A DNA stretch of 49,452 bases from Phlebiopsis flavidoalba. Its lineage: Eukaryota > Basidiomycota > Agaricomycetes > Polyporales > Phanerochaetaceae. How positions within the stretch are numbered: the first letter of the stretch is position 1; each line of letters begins with the position of its first letter. The position numbers and the translations under genes were made by a program. Positions 33,529 through 44,423 of this stretch are shown here, piece after piece. The DNA lies in the NCBI GenBank assembly GCA_035772785.1, contig JAOCPU010000099.1, positions 1 through 49,452 of the forward strand, in the 5' to 3' direction. The notes below the pieces were generated by a model. It did no database searches, was not told the DNA's origin, and saw nothing but the letters and a program-made list of their open reading frames with translations.

Positions 33529-36344
33529 CTAACAGATGACGGCCCTAGCCAGGTCTTCCTCGAACGAGACGTCGAAGAGTAGGTCAGCATCGGCCTCCAT
33601 CTAGCACCGCGGTCGAGGAAAGCGCAGGAGATGTCGATACTGTGAGCTCGGGAGCGGAAAAAGGGGATGAATCGGAATGGACAGAGCTAGGTGTAGGCAC
33701 GAGCCGCTCTAGCACCTTCGCTTTGTTCCTCTGCGGCCCAAGTGAGAGCATCCGCCGGCCTCTTGCTGCAGCTCGACAATCCGTGCGAACTCGGTGTGAA
33801 CTTCCCTGGTAGAGTGCATTGCCGTACTCCCACCTGGCGTGCGACGATCTTCGACTCCTCGATCTGGAGTTTTGCGGAGTGAGACGCATCGAGCTGCGCG
33901 AGGCGGGTCCTCCTCCGTGAGCGAGTACAGAGCCAAATCCTCCTCCGCGCGACGCAGACGGAAAAGCAAGGCCGTTCCCGATCTTCGAATGTCTTCTCGA
34001 GTTTCGTGCATACACTATCCTCGAGCATCGTGTGCTTGTCCTCCCGCAAGTGCAAGCAATTGACGTCGGCCGCATCCCTGTTCGACGAAGCTATCCGCTT
34101 CGTTCTGCTCGCGGAGGTCATCGAGCTGCGTTGTGGCGAACGCGCACTCCGAGATCGCCATCTCCTTCTCCATTCTCCAACGCCTGCTGCTCCGCCGCTG
34201 CGGCCTTTCTTCTGACTCCGCTTCTCGCCGCCTTGCTTCTCTGCCTGCTTCTGAAGCCTGTTGCCTCGACGTGAAGCGACTCGTACTTCTGCTTGTCCAT
34301 CTTGGCCTCGCGCGCAAGCTCTCCATGATCAAGATCGTATCGCTCGCCGTCTTGCTTGATCGACTCCTCGTTGAAGGACACGGAGACGAGCGTCATATTC
34401 GGCTTTCTTCGCGTTGACCTCCTCCTTCCAATGCATCATGGACAGCCTGAAGCTCGGCGATGCGGGCGTTGTTGGAAGCGATAGTCTGCTGGAGGTCACG
34501 AGAGGCGATGGCGTGTTGTTCCCTGAGCGGATCTCTCTTTGTCCGCCAGAGCACCGAGCGAGAGTGCGGTGTCCTCCTCCACGCGCGCCACGGTATCCTT
34601 GATCTTAACTACCTCGGCGAGTGCTACGGTCTGAGCGACGACGAGAGAGGCGGTGTCTGTTTGTGTCAAGCGACGGACGGCTTCGTCGTCGTGTCGCGTC
34701 CTTCTCGCGAGCGGTTTCAGTGAGCAGGTCGGCGGTGTCGAGGTCCGACTGGACCACCTCAGTCTCGAGGTCCTGTACTTGGCGAACAGCGAGTGCATGA
34801 GCGGCTTCAAGATCGGCGTGTGACTTCGACCATTTGCGGCGTATTGTGCTTGCTCGGTGGCATATGCTGTGCTGTCCCCGAAAGGGTGACAGTAGCCGTG
34901 GCAGCACAAATATCGCCGTGAAGGATCTGCTCGGTGTAGTGGGCGGCGTTGGTGGCGTGGTCAAGGGCCTTCTGGAGTTCGTCGCCCTCGACTGTGGCTG
35001 CACCCACGCGCTGACCGACCTGTTGGATGTTCGACTGTGCTGCATGAGTGGTCATACATGGTAGAAGTAGAGATAAACACACCTCGATTCCAGAAATGGA
35101 AGACTGTATGCTCGCAATTGCGTCGTGGTGTGACTTCTCGTTCGCTTCGTCGGCTTTCTCCACAGTGTGAGCCTGAGGGGTCAGGAGTGCATCGCGTCGG
35201 CGGACACGCATATCTCTGGTGATGAGCGTGGTAGCGAGGTCGATCTATCGCTGATGGACACGAGAGCAGCCCCTTGTCAACCCTTGGGCATGCACCTCCC
35301 TCCGCTCTCTCCAAACGAAACCTGAAAAGAGACGTCAGAAGAACCAACGGATGAAGCGGCTTGCAACATACCTCCGATTCTTCGAGCTCCTCCAAAAGCG
35401 CAACATACTTCCCAGTTGCCTCGTCCCCCCATACAGTCGTCATCAACGCATGCTCGGCAACGCGATCCTGAAGCAACTCGAGCTCAACCTCCAGAGCCTC
35501 GTTGTCATCGGTAGCACCATCATCTCCGCCTCGTGGGACACTGCTCGTCTCATGCTCGACGTTCGCACGAGTGTCCAGCTCAGCCATTGCCTGCGCATGC
35601 GCGCTCTGAGGGTTTCGTCAGCCATGAGCAACCAGATACAATAGAGCCCAGTACTTACTATATGCCTCTGTCCGATAGTTTCGAGTACAGAAAGGTATCC
35701 ATCGAGAACCAATGTACCCGCCTCGTACGAAAGTACAGAGCGTGACACGATGTTCTCAAGGACCTTCCGGGCAGCAAACGTCGTATCAATCGTCCTCCTC
35801 GCAGCCACACATTTACGAACTTGGATTGCATTGATGAGTGGTTTGGTATCTCAGACTGTGGCTGACACTTACTGTGCGAGTGCAATAGACGAGTCCTACG
35901 ACGAAGACCGCCAGAAATGCGAGAGCGTTTATATCGGTGGCGATGCCTTGCAAGTTGCGGAAGAGTGGCATTTCTAGGCTATGACGGGCAAAGGACTCGT
36001 CCATAGGTACATGGAGCGAGACCCCGCCCATTTCGCAGATGACGGTGGGATCAAATATCCCAGAAGCGCCATCGAAGCGGCGTGGCAGGCAGGTAGTGTT
36101 GCTGGGTGTAGCTGGGTTGACGAAGCGACGAAGAGGGGAGTAGCTGGCAGTGACCAAGGCGGGTGTTGAAGTAGTGGCAAGTGAATAGTCCGAGTCGCCA
36201 GAGGATCTAAAGAGGTCGCCAATGAGAAGAGGTCGTGGTGGAAGCCAGAAGTCCGAAGCGAGGCCCAAAGGTAAGAACAGGAGCCAGTAGGATGGTGCCG
36301 AGAGTCAAGAAGTACAAGAGAGGGATGAGAAGAACAGGCACCAT
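33529..36344 (-). pseudogene. Two-TM coiled-coil protein, copy 2 (inverted, more damaged)
   Basis: Reverse-complement copy of the gene at 6732-9686. The start at 36344 reads MVPVLLIPLLYFLTLGTILL. The region with CLPRRFDGASGIFDPTVICE follows, then a clear second membrane span INALAFLAVFVVGLVY (about 35930-35890). Its first intron keeps the GTAAGT donor but ends AA instead of AG before GTTCGTAAATGTG (junction at 35820/35821). The exon-2 end ATA before GTAAGT, followed by S-A-H-A-Q-A-M-A-E-L-D, keeps frame here where copy 1 does not. Coiled-coil blocks such as EALEVELELLQDRVAE, AEKEDG-like lysine/alanine tracts and LTWAAEEQ are spread over all three frames by many one-base indels, and a 5-nt duplication (CAGCACAGCA) lies near 34870. 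The frame of the acidic tail ends at the stop at 33529-33531. The indels are mostly at different sites from those in copy 1. Confidence 0.8.
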
Positions 36345-36926
36345 GGCATAAGCAAAACGGTGAAAGAGGCTGCTGTTGTGCTTGAGATGGGTGTCGCAGA
36401 AGAAGGGAATCCGGAGGAGCTCTCAGCAGGCAGCATGGCTAAATATCTCATTGAGAGGCTGGTATATCCCAGCCGAGATGGCTGACCGCCAGCCACTGCC
36501 AGCCATTTAAAAATCTGACCGAACTCCTGTACAGGAATGTTCAGCTCAATCGCACCAAGGCCGAATGAACGTTGACTACACGTACCTGGTTATAATATAG
36601 AGCCCAAGGGCTTGAATATCTAAGATTTTGAGACATCTTTGGGCACTGTGTCGATGCAATTTGCGTCACGGTTGGGCGTTTGCAGTCAAGTTGCAGCCCG
36701 AAGTGAGGAACCGAAATAAGGGGATGCTTACTATCAAGCGCCGTTCACACCAGCATCCAATTATGGCAAGTAGGAAGGCGTGGGCGAGCCACGATGAACA
36801 CGATCCGAAGGCTCAGGCAGTCCGCCTGCGAGTGGACCAGTTCAACGATGTCGATGAGGTCTCAAAGCATACTGAGACGTCGTCGCCCCGTGATATCGGA
36901 TCATCGACCACAAAGAATTATGGGGA
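36345..36926. other. Intergenic between coiled-coil copy 2 and G-patch gene
   Basis: Holds the likely promoter of copy 2: on the minus strand a TTTAAA at about 36505, then GGCTGG-rich sequence. A TATAATATA-like stretch lies near 36590. No gene was recognised. Confidence 0.4.
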
Positions 36927-38686
36927 CTATGCTCGTACTGTGGTGACATGCATACAACATTGCCGCGAAGACCGCGCAGGTGGACTAGTTTTTATCGTCA
37001 ACAAACTCTGGGCGGACTTGGCCTTTTTGCTTCTCTTTTTCTTCTTTGGCCGTTCCTCGTCTACTGAGTCGCTACCCGCATCCTTTCCCTCCTTCTTCCG
37101 TCTCCGCGATTTCCTTCGCCTCATCGTTCTCGCCATCCTCTTCACGCCTCTTCGACTTTTTCTTCCCTTTGTCGAACACAACCTCCTCGTCTAGGCTTTC
37201 CTTCGTAGCTTTGGTCTTCTTCTCCTTGCGTTTCTTTGATCCCGCCTCCTGGGAGACATCACGTCATCTACCTCGGAGATGGCTTCCTCCCGTCCGCCTT
37301 TTCCCTTTGTCGTTTCTTCTTTTTCTTCCTTCTTTCCGCCTTATCCCGGTGCCGCCCAAAACCTCAGGACTCGCAGTCTCCTCGACCACCATCGTCTCGA
37401 GGGCTGGCTGTTGAGAACGGTTTGTGAAGGAGTATCCGCGACTGTGGAAGCCGATGAGAACATCGTCGACATGCGCGAGAACGCACCGAGGCCGACTCGG
37501 GTTGTCTCCTCGGCTTCACTGCTCAATCGTGACCTCGGTTCGAAGTTTCGAAGAGCCGATTACCCATCCGCGAGGGGCCGGCACCAAGACCAAGACCACC
37601 ACGCGGTCGGTCATCGAGGTCGTCGTAGACTTCGGTGTCGCGAGGGCTCTGCACGGGCTGTGAGGGAGCGGGAGTGCTGCTACCAGACGCACTATTCGAT
37701 TTGGCGAGGAGGGGAGCTTCTCCTTGAAGTAGTCCATAACGCTTTTTGGATGATATGGTGAGTTCCTGAAGCTTCAAACTGTCCTCCTCTGACGGCGTTG
37801 AGGAAAGTAGAGGGTTCTCCAGGGGTATCAGGGATAGACGTTTGTAGGGGTAAGGGGTAGCGGTGCCGGAAACGCGAAATACCAAGAATTTCGTCGATGG
37901 CAGCAGAGGACTTGGCAGCAATGTTCTTCGATGCCATGAATCGCGCGCGGTGTGCGCGCACACTTTAGTAGGGTCAGTCGTTTGTTATACGTGAGCTTCT
38001 CAAGCACTCACGGACGACCGACAGCAGGTTTTTAGACAATGCCGGGACGGTAGGCTCTTGTGGAGGCTTGTCTTTCACGTCTGCTCCCCCTCTTTTCTCG
38101 AGCTTCTTGGCTCTCTTCTCCATCTTCTTCTTTTCTTTTTTCCTCCCGTTTCCGCTTTTTCCGTTCCTCTTTCGTTTCCCCCACAACCTCACTCTTCGTC
38201 TCCGCATCCCCGTCATCTCTTTTCCTCTTCTTTCGATGGCTCTGTCTCCGTGTCTATGGTCGTGAGCTCTTGTGCTCTCGAAAAAGGGCCATCAATCTTA
38301 GTAGAAAACCTCCTCGGTCTCACCGTCGCCATTTCGCAGCGTTCAGTCGTCTAAGCAAGTTCTCAAAATCCTTGTTCTGCTTCCAAGCGAGACCATTTGG
38401 ATCCTTCTGGTGTGTCGGCGGCACCAATACCGAGCATATCAAGTTTTTGGTGGACCTTGATGTGGCTAGTACGTCCATCGCCGAAGGTGCCTAGGCCTGT
38501 ACCTGCAGACCATCCCAGCTTTTGCATGTATGCGGCTCCGAACTTGTTCGCGTCTACATGATAGTGGTTATTATGCGTTTCCTCGATGCGTTTTCATGCA
38601 CACACGTAGAACGCACCATCCGCCCATGACAGATTACGTGGGTCATGCGGAATGCGCTGCTTTTCTCTTCTTCCATACAGGCCCAT
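36927..38686 (-). CDS. G-patch domain protein, PINX1/PXR1-like
   Basis: Nucleolar G-patch proteins of this type stimulate DEAH helicases (Prp43 in yeast) in rRNA and snoRNA processing and can affect telomerase. The start at 38686 gives MGLYGRREKQRIPHDPRNLS and WADD, split by a 63-nt intron (about 38551-38613). The G-patch follows: NKFGAAYMQKLGWSAGTGLG, then GDGRTSHIKVHQKLDMLGIG. After a one-base shift come HQKDPNGLAWKQNKDFENLL and RRLN, all in the order of PINX1-type proteins. The rest is acidic and lysine-rich low-complexity sequence (EEKRE and KKKKRSKKAK tracts down to 36950), as in the family. An insert around 37960-37520 with SSTPSEEDSLKLQE and SKKRYGLLQ may include further introns. Breaks are single-base. 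The stop is uncertain. Confidence 0.85.
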
Positions 38687-39110
38687 AGTAGAGTTTCGTG
38701 GACAAGGGGAGAGTAAATGGGACTACGAGAGGATGTTTACGCTAAAATGTCTTTAGCGCCTGCAAAGATCGTGGGACAAACGCTTAGTCATCCCAGGCAC
38801 AGACGCAAATGGGAACTCTGGTACTTAGTTCATAGCACACCCCACCATCGCCGACCCACGTCAGATCGTGCTTTTTCCGTGTCACAAGTCGATTGCAGCA
38901 CGGGTAGAAGCGTGTCGTGTGTGATGGTGCGCCTTCTCAATTGCGATGTGCACATCGACATTGACACAGCGGTCCTGAACGGTCCTATCGTAGCCGACAG
39001 CCTCACCCTTTGCTCAGTCAGCAAGATGCTTGGTAAGATAATGCCTTGTACAGGACGGTCCCAGTACCCGCCAGTACCCGTAAAAACATGTTGGCGGCCT
39101 GGAATATAGG
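38687..39110. other. Intergenic between divergent G-patch and SDR genes
   Basis: Shared upstream region of two divergently transcribed genes. It contains a perfect 10-nt direct repeat (CCAGTACCCG twice) at 39061-39080, just before the SDR TATA box. The 130-codon frame here is unsupported. Confidence 0.4.
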
Positions 39111-39117
39111 TATAAAA
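39111..39117 (+). promoter_or_regulatory. TATA box of the SDR gene
   Basis: TATAAAA lies 89-95 nt before the ATG at 39206, 30 nt after the CCAGTACCCG tandem repeat. Confidence 0.6.
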
Positions 39118-39205
39118 AAGCAACACGTCTTCATCCAAGAACAGCACGCATTCAGACCCTTTCTCTCGTCTACACACACCTCTTCAGAATCACCGAAGCT
39201 CGCGA

Positions 39206-40514
39206 ATGCCATCATACGTAGTCACCGGCGGCTCTCGTGCATTGCATAGGGGTAAGCATTGCGCAGTTTTCGTTTGAAACACTCTCATTGATTATTACAA
39301 TGGGTTAGCTCGAGTTTGTGCGGCAGCTAGTACGCGGACGTGCGATAGATTCCCAAGATCGACCTTGACTTGACATTTTTTTATTAGAGCTCAGACCGGA
39401 ACAATACCGTCATAGGTATTGTTCGTAATAAGGCTGGGGCGCCAGAGCTTGCTCGTCTCCAAGCTGAACGTGCAAATGTCCACGTTTTTCAGGCTGACCG
39501 AAATGACCGATTTCGCGGCTTTGGAGGGCGAGTTCACCTGCGTCTGACGTACAGCTGTCCCTGCTCACATGAGAAAGGGAAGAGCGATGAGCCTTGCTGT
39601 TAGACTGCAGCCGAAGAAGTAGCAAAGCTCACAACGGCACCCTCGAATTTCTAATAAACAACGCTGCTCTCGTGCAACAGGGGCGAAGCGGTTATACAAT
39701 CGACTCATAGTAGGTCCAGAATCTTCTTCTCACTGATTCCAGACTGACATAAACAATCAGCGCCGAGAAGGGTGAGCTTGACGAGTTAAAGAAGGATATG
39801 TTGGACAACGTGAGTGCTTAGGCCAGGAACCTTCAAGCACACTCTCAGCTCTATTCTCAAGTTTAATGTCAACGTCCTGGGCGTAATCCATTCCATCGAC
39901 GCTATATTCCTTCCCCTCTTGAAGGCTGCTTCGGTCAAGTCTATCGCCAAAGTCATCACGTTATCGTCTGGCGTCGGAGACCTCGACTTTACTATCGGCA
40001 CTCGCTTCAGTGCGGGCTCGGCATACTCCATTTCCAAAGCGGCATTGAACCTGGCGGTTGCTAAGTACGCCGTACGCTTTGTCAACGACAACTTCGTTTT
40101 TCTGTCAATCAGTCCAGGCCTGGTGAATACTACGACTCGAGCGCGTAAGATTTGGTTTCGTCCTGCACATATTCCGCAGAAACTTACATATATTCTCAAA
40201 GCCACCCCCGAGGAGCTGGAGGGTTTTACAGCTATGGCCAATACCTTCAAAGGGTCTACCCGGAGTGGAACGGTCTGCCACTCACACCAGAACAGTCTGT
40301 CCAGCACCAACTTGCCGTCATCAATAACGCCAAAGTCGAGGATAGTGGCTCGTTCATCTCTCATTTAGGCAACAAACAATGGGCTTTAACTAGTCTGGTA
40401 AACTATACGCCTCGAGAGCCCGTCAAGTTGCAATCAAATCAAGTTATTTCTAGTCTTCTCAGCTGCTACTTTTGCACTCGTGATCCTGCAAGAACCTCGC
40501 GTGCCGTCCTTTAG
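39206..40514 (+). CDS. Short-chain dehydrogenase/reductase (SDR)
   Basis: Classical SDR resembling the fungal sniffer/carbonyl-reductase group, which reduces carbonyls with NAD(P)H. The start MPSYVVTGGSR carries the TGxxxGxG cofactor loop, distorted by small indels before an intron at about 39251. LEFVRQLVRGRA follows, then TVIGIVRNKAGAPELARLQA, ANVHVFQAD, GTLEFLINNAALVQQG with the structural NNA, introns at about 39710-39760 and 39810-39859, and NVNVLGVIHSIDA. KVITLSSGVGD and the catalytic YSISKAALNLAVAKYAV (Y-x-x-x-K) come next. ISPGLVNT and WNGLPLTPEQSVQHQLAVIN finish the domain. The family would end near NKQWAL (about 40390), but this frame stays open to 40514. Two or three one-base shifts are present. 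Confidence 0.85.
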
Positions 40515-41313
40515 TAAGACATCGAAGCAATGAATATGGCACAAAGGATGACGCGTCCCCTGAGCCAATGCCGTATAATAAAATAATCAGGCCCTTCTAC
40601 TTCCCGCTTTCCCAGGCTTGCACCGAAAGCGTACCCACCCTGACGACATTGCAAGGAGTCAGATACCCGTTGACGGGAGTCGCTGTGAGAGTTTCCGGCC
40701 TATAGAGGTTACAAGTATGGTCTGCTTCAGTAGTTGGGACCATGATGATAGCTTCTGTGACCTTCCTCTACGCATGGCGAAAGACGATAAGAATTGACTG
40801 GAAGTGGCCGCCTGTCCAGTGACTAAGGTTCTGGCTTCGCGCCCCGCAGGGCAGATTCCACAGAAAGGGCTGCCTTCGTGCACGAGTATCACAATGCCAA
40901 GTCTCAATCAAGTCTGGACTCCAACTTTGGAACCGAGTGACTTTGAAGTATTTTTCAAGTTCACCGGCACCCATCGAACGAGAGCGGGCGCTAACGCCCA
41001 CGGGTACGGCTAGAGGCGCGCGCACACTAGCTTTGATTCTGTTTCTGGTCGTCCATCACCGTCATGTCATCCTTCATCGTGTCCAGACGAGACGTCGAGA
41101 TGCAGCACACCACAACTAATGAGGATCAACGCTTGGATACCCACAAACGTTATCTCGACGGCTTCAATTGTGGACCATCACAGAACGCGAAGCCACTGAT
41201 ATTACCGCGGGCCCCATGTGCAGAACAACCGTCAGCGATTCCAGTGTGCGGTCCGCTTGCGGGTTTGTTCCTCTTGCTTTCCAACGACTGCCTTTCCTAG
41301 ATGCTCATTCTTG
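40515..41313. other. No recognisable gene
   Basis: Between the SDR and carboxypeptidase genes. A hydrophobic stretch (SVVGTMMIASVTFLYAW, about 40725-40775, plus strand) hints at a lost membrane-protein exon, but no family could be named. Confidence 0.35.
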
Positions 41314-41320
41314 TATAAAA
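41314..41320 (+). promoter_or_regulatory. TATA box of the serine carboxypeptidase gene
   Basis: TATAAAA lies 63-69 nt before the ATG at 41383. The leader has CTCCTCAGACCTCTCC pyrimidine tracts. Confidence 0.6.
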
Positions 41321-41382
41321 TCCTCGCACTAGCCTTCAGGCTCCTCAGACCTCTCCGGGCATCGCGGTCGGCATAGGTCAAG

Positions 41383-43759
41383 ATGAGGCTGCACACGCTC
41401 TTCACCACCTTTGCTGCGTCCTTCATCGCCGTCACCAATGCGCGTATCTTTTCAGGTAGCGCGATGGACGGTATGGAGGAAGCTGCGAACTTCCAGATTG
41501 AACAGCTTGAGAGGATGCGTAGCTTCCTCGGTCCTCAACCTGAGGAGCCCGCTGCTCTCCAAGCGCGAGCCTATTATGACCTTTAGCAATCCCAAAGCTC
41601 GTCAATTTCATGTCGATGGAACCAAGATTCCGGATGGTAAGTGTAAGATAGCTCATAGGAACTTCTTGCTCACAAGTCACTACACAGTAAATTTCGACGC
41701 CGGTGACTCTTGGGCCGGACTTATGCCCATCTCGGGAGACCCACACGAGACACGGAAATTGTTTTTCTGGTATGTTAACGCATTTTCATTTCCGCAGTGG
41801 TTTTAATCCTAGAATTAAGGTTTTGGCCGACTACTAACGCTTCCAACAAGAACGATTTCTTGTTTTGGACTAACGGCAAGTTCCCACGCCTCCTGACCCC
41901 TTTTCATGAAGCTGACTCATTTATGATCGATGCTCTACAGGTGGACCGGGATGCTCGTCTTTGGAAGGTTTCTTACAGGAGAACGGACCTATTTGTGAGT
42001 GATAATGGTACATTCTCAGAACACAGATATCTCATTTTCGGACGTCCTCGGGATTAGCATGGTCCTGGGGACAGTCTGAACCGACCCCGTAGGTACCTCA
42101 TCACAGCTCAGTAGATTATTATTCTGATCCTTGGCAATAGAAATCCGTTCGCCTGGACCCAACTAGCTAACGTGGTCTGGGTCGAGCAGCCCGTCGGAGT
42201 CAGTCATATATCACCTCGCAATTAACCTTAAATACTCACAGTGCTCTAGACCGGCTTCTCGCAAGGGCACCCCGGACATCACAAATGACGATGAGCTTGC
42301 TGCTGAGGTCATGGGGTTTTTGGAACAGTTTCTCGACGTTTTCCACGAGCTGAAAGGAAGCAACTTCTGGGTGAGCGGAGAAAGCGTAAGTCATCATTAG
42401 CTGTGTATTTTACCTACTCTTCTAATGAATCATTTTAGTATGCTGGCTTCTGTACGTCAGTGTTCAAATTTATCCTTGATACTTCTCATCGTTATGTGCT
42501 ACAGACGTTCCTTACATCGCCAACTGGATTTACGAGCACCCCGGCTTGGACCTTGATCTGAAAGGTATTTGGATTGCCGACCCATCGCTCTCCTGGGGTC
42601 TTGTACAGCAGGAAATCCCCGCTTTGCGTTTTGCACAAGCGCACGCCGACCTTTTCCCATTCAATGCCTCGTTCTGGGCGCAACTCCAGAACATTTCCGA
42701 CTCGTGTGCTACAACCGACTATCTAGACAAATTTGTCACATACCCTCCCGCTGGACAGTTGCCATTACCAGCGGGCGCCACGTTCAACAATGTCACACGC
42801 GCGGTGGGTGTGAGCCCAGAGTGTAGGATGCATAGTCCCATCCAGAGGGAGATATCGATGTGAGTAATCATCTCCTGTCTAAACGAGATACAACGGCTTA
42901 TTCAGCACTCAGCCTGAACCCTGCTTTTGATGTCTATCGCGTCTCCGATACATGGCCCACCCTCTGTGTACGTTTTCCCACCATGCTTGGAAGGTGATGA
43001 TTCACAGGCCATTAGGGAGTGTTATTGGTTTTCCCGGAGTCAACCCAAAAGTTCATCTATTTCAACCGGTGAGCGTCTTGTCTAGCTTCTATACGGCAAG
43101 ATCATTGATTTTTTTCTTGCACAGCACGGGGACGTCCAGAATGCCATTCACGCACCGCACATCAACTGGGAAACATGCTCATCTGGTAGTGTGTACTCCA
43201 ACGGTACCGGCGGTCCGGGGCGAGACACCAGCGTCGCTTTCGACGTTGAGCGTCCTTCCCAACGTTATTGAGAAGAGTGTCCGTACCGTCATTGTTCACG
43301 GCCTTGCCGTAGGTGTCCTCCCTCTTGTCCCACGACTATGCTCGATCATTACATAGGACTTCATCCTCGTCGCAGAGGGGACTCGCATTGCGATCCAGTG
43401 AGAACATCCAATACTGCTTCCGTATTAGATATTAACATAGTCCCAGGAACATGACATGGAATGGTCTGCAAGGCTTCCAGACGCCCATCCAACCTGACAG
43501 TTTTGTGGTCGATAACATGGGCACTTTTGGGACCATGCACCAGGAGCGTGGTCTAACCTGTGAGTACGCGCTCACAGAAGCTACGAACTGTGTAGCTTAC
43601 CATTTTACAGTCGTGGAATTCTCGTTCAGTGGACACATGACACCGCGTAAGCAATACCGTAGTAGTCGTGACCACTTTCTTCTCACATATTGACTGCCAA
43701 CTGTTCAGAATTTTGTACCATGGGCCGCTTTCCAAACAATTCGCGTTTTTGCTTGGTAA
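41383..43759 (+). CDS. Secreted serine carboxypeptidase (peptidase family S10)
   Basis: Removes C-terminal residues from peptides, usually at acidic pH, outside the cell or in the vacuole. The signal peptide is MRLHTLFTTFAASFIAVTNA. About nine short introns are present. FDAGDSWAGLMPISGDPHET and RKLFFW open the domain. TNG is joined by a GC-AG intron (41876-41940) to GPGCSSLEGFLQENGP. NVVWVEQPVGV and GFSQGTP follow. The nucleophile is in SGES, split by an intron from YAGF, then YVPYIANWIYEHPGLDLDL. The central part runs QNISDSCAT to HGDVQNAIHAPHINWETCSS. The Asp lies in VHGLA + DFILVAEGTRIAIQNMTWNG (across an intron), and the His in FSGHMTPQF near the end (about 43630). It ends PWAAFQTIRVFAW with TAA at 43757-43759. 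A shift near 41577 is the only clear frame break, making this one of the best-preserved genes in the window. Confidence 0.92.
41876..41940 (+). other. GC-AG intron in the carboxypeptidase gene
   Basis: Donor G|GCAAGT, a branch-like CTGAC near 41911 and acceptor CTACAG. Removal joins TNG to GPGCSS exactly at the conserved S10 motif, so the non-canonical donor is well supported. Confidence 0.75.
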
Positions 43760-44423
43760 ACGACCTTCCCCTTCGACAACTTGATATTCGCCTCAGAAAA
43801 TGTTTCTTACGGCTCAGGCTGGTAAGCCTTCAGTGTCATTCCGCCAGGGAGCCGCCGCAATGGACATCCTCCGCTCGCCGGCGTGTGGTCTTGTCAGACA
43901 CTTTCGTGTAACAATCTCGGCGGTTTACACCTGCTCCTGTTGTCTCTCGTCACAATATAAGAGTCATTGGCCCGTCTTCATGACCTTTGTCCGCTTGACA
44001 CCACAGGCGCCGCGCTCATTCGGCAATCGCCGAAGCAGCTCGCCAACATGATTCGTAAATTCCAGTGCTAGTCCCATCCCTCTTCGCTCCGACTAAGGTA
44101 CGAGTAGCAACGTTTAGAACCCATGGCACTATGTGTGAAATGTATGCTCATATTTACAGGTTAGTTTTTTTTTTTTTACGGCACCTGTATACACAGCTGT
44201 TAGAAGTCATGGTGCTTACTCACCCGTTGATGAGTACGGCGGCGCGCGAGGCGCGGGGGGTCGCGGAAGAACTGGGTACATGCAGCCACCAAATGAGGGC
44301 CTTATAAGTGTCAGGTGTTGAGTGGGACGCATTCTGTGGATATCGTCTCACCTTTCTTCATGGTTGGACAAAGAATACGCACTCTCCTCGAACCTTTCAC
44401 GAGAAAGTGCATTACAACCTGAC
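43760..44423. other. Intergenic; 3' flank of carboxypeptidase and promoter of MFS gene
   Basis: No recognised gene. A T-rich homopolymer lies at about 44165-44177. TTATAAG at 44302-44308 may be the TATA element of the MFS gene, about 120 nt before its ATG. A GTAAAC site right at the carboxypeptidase stop leaves open an extra short exon near 43797. Confidence 0.4.

Noticed and set aside
44165..44177. T-run as a transcription terminator
   Set aside because: Bacterial-type terminators do not apply to a fungal nuclear gene, and there is no stem before it.
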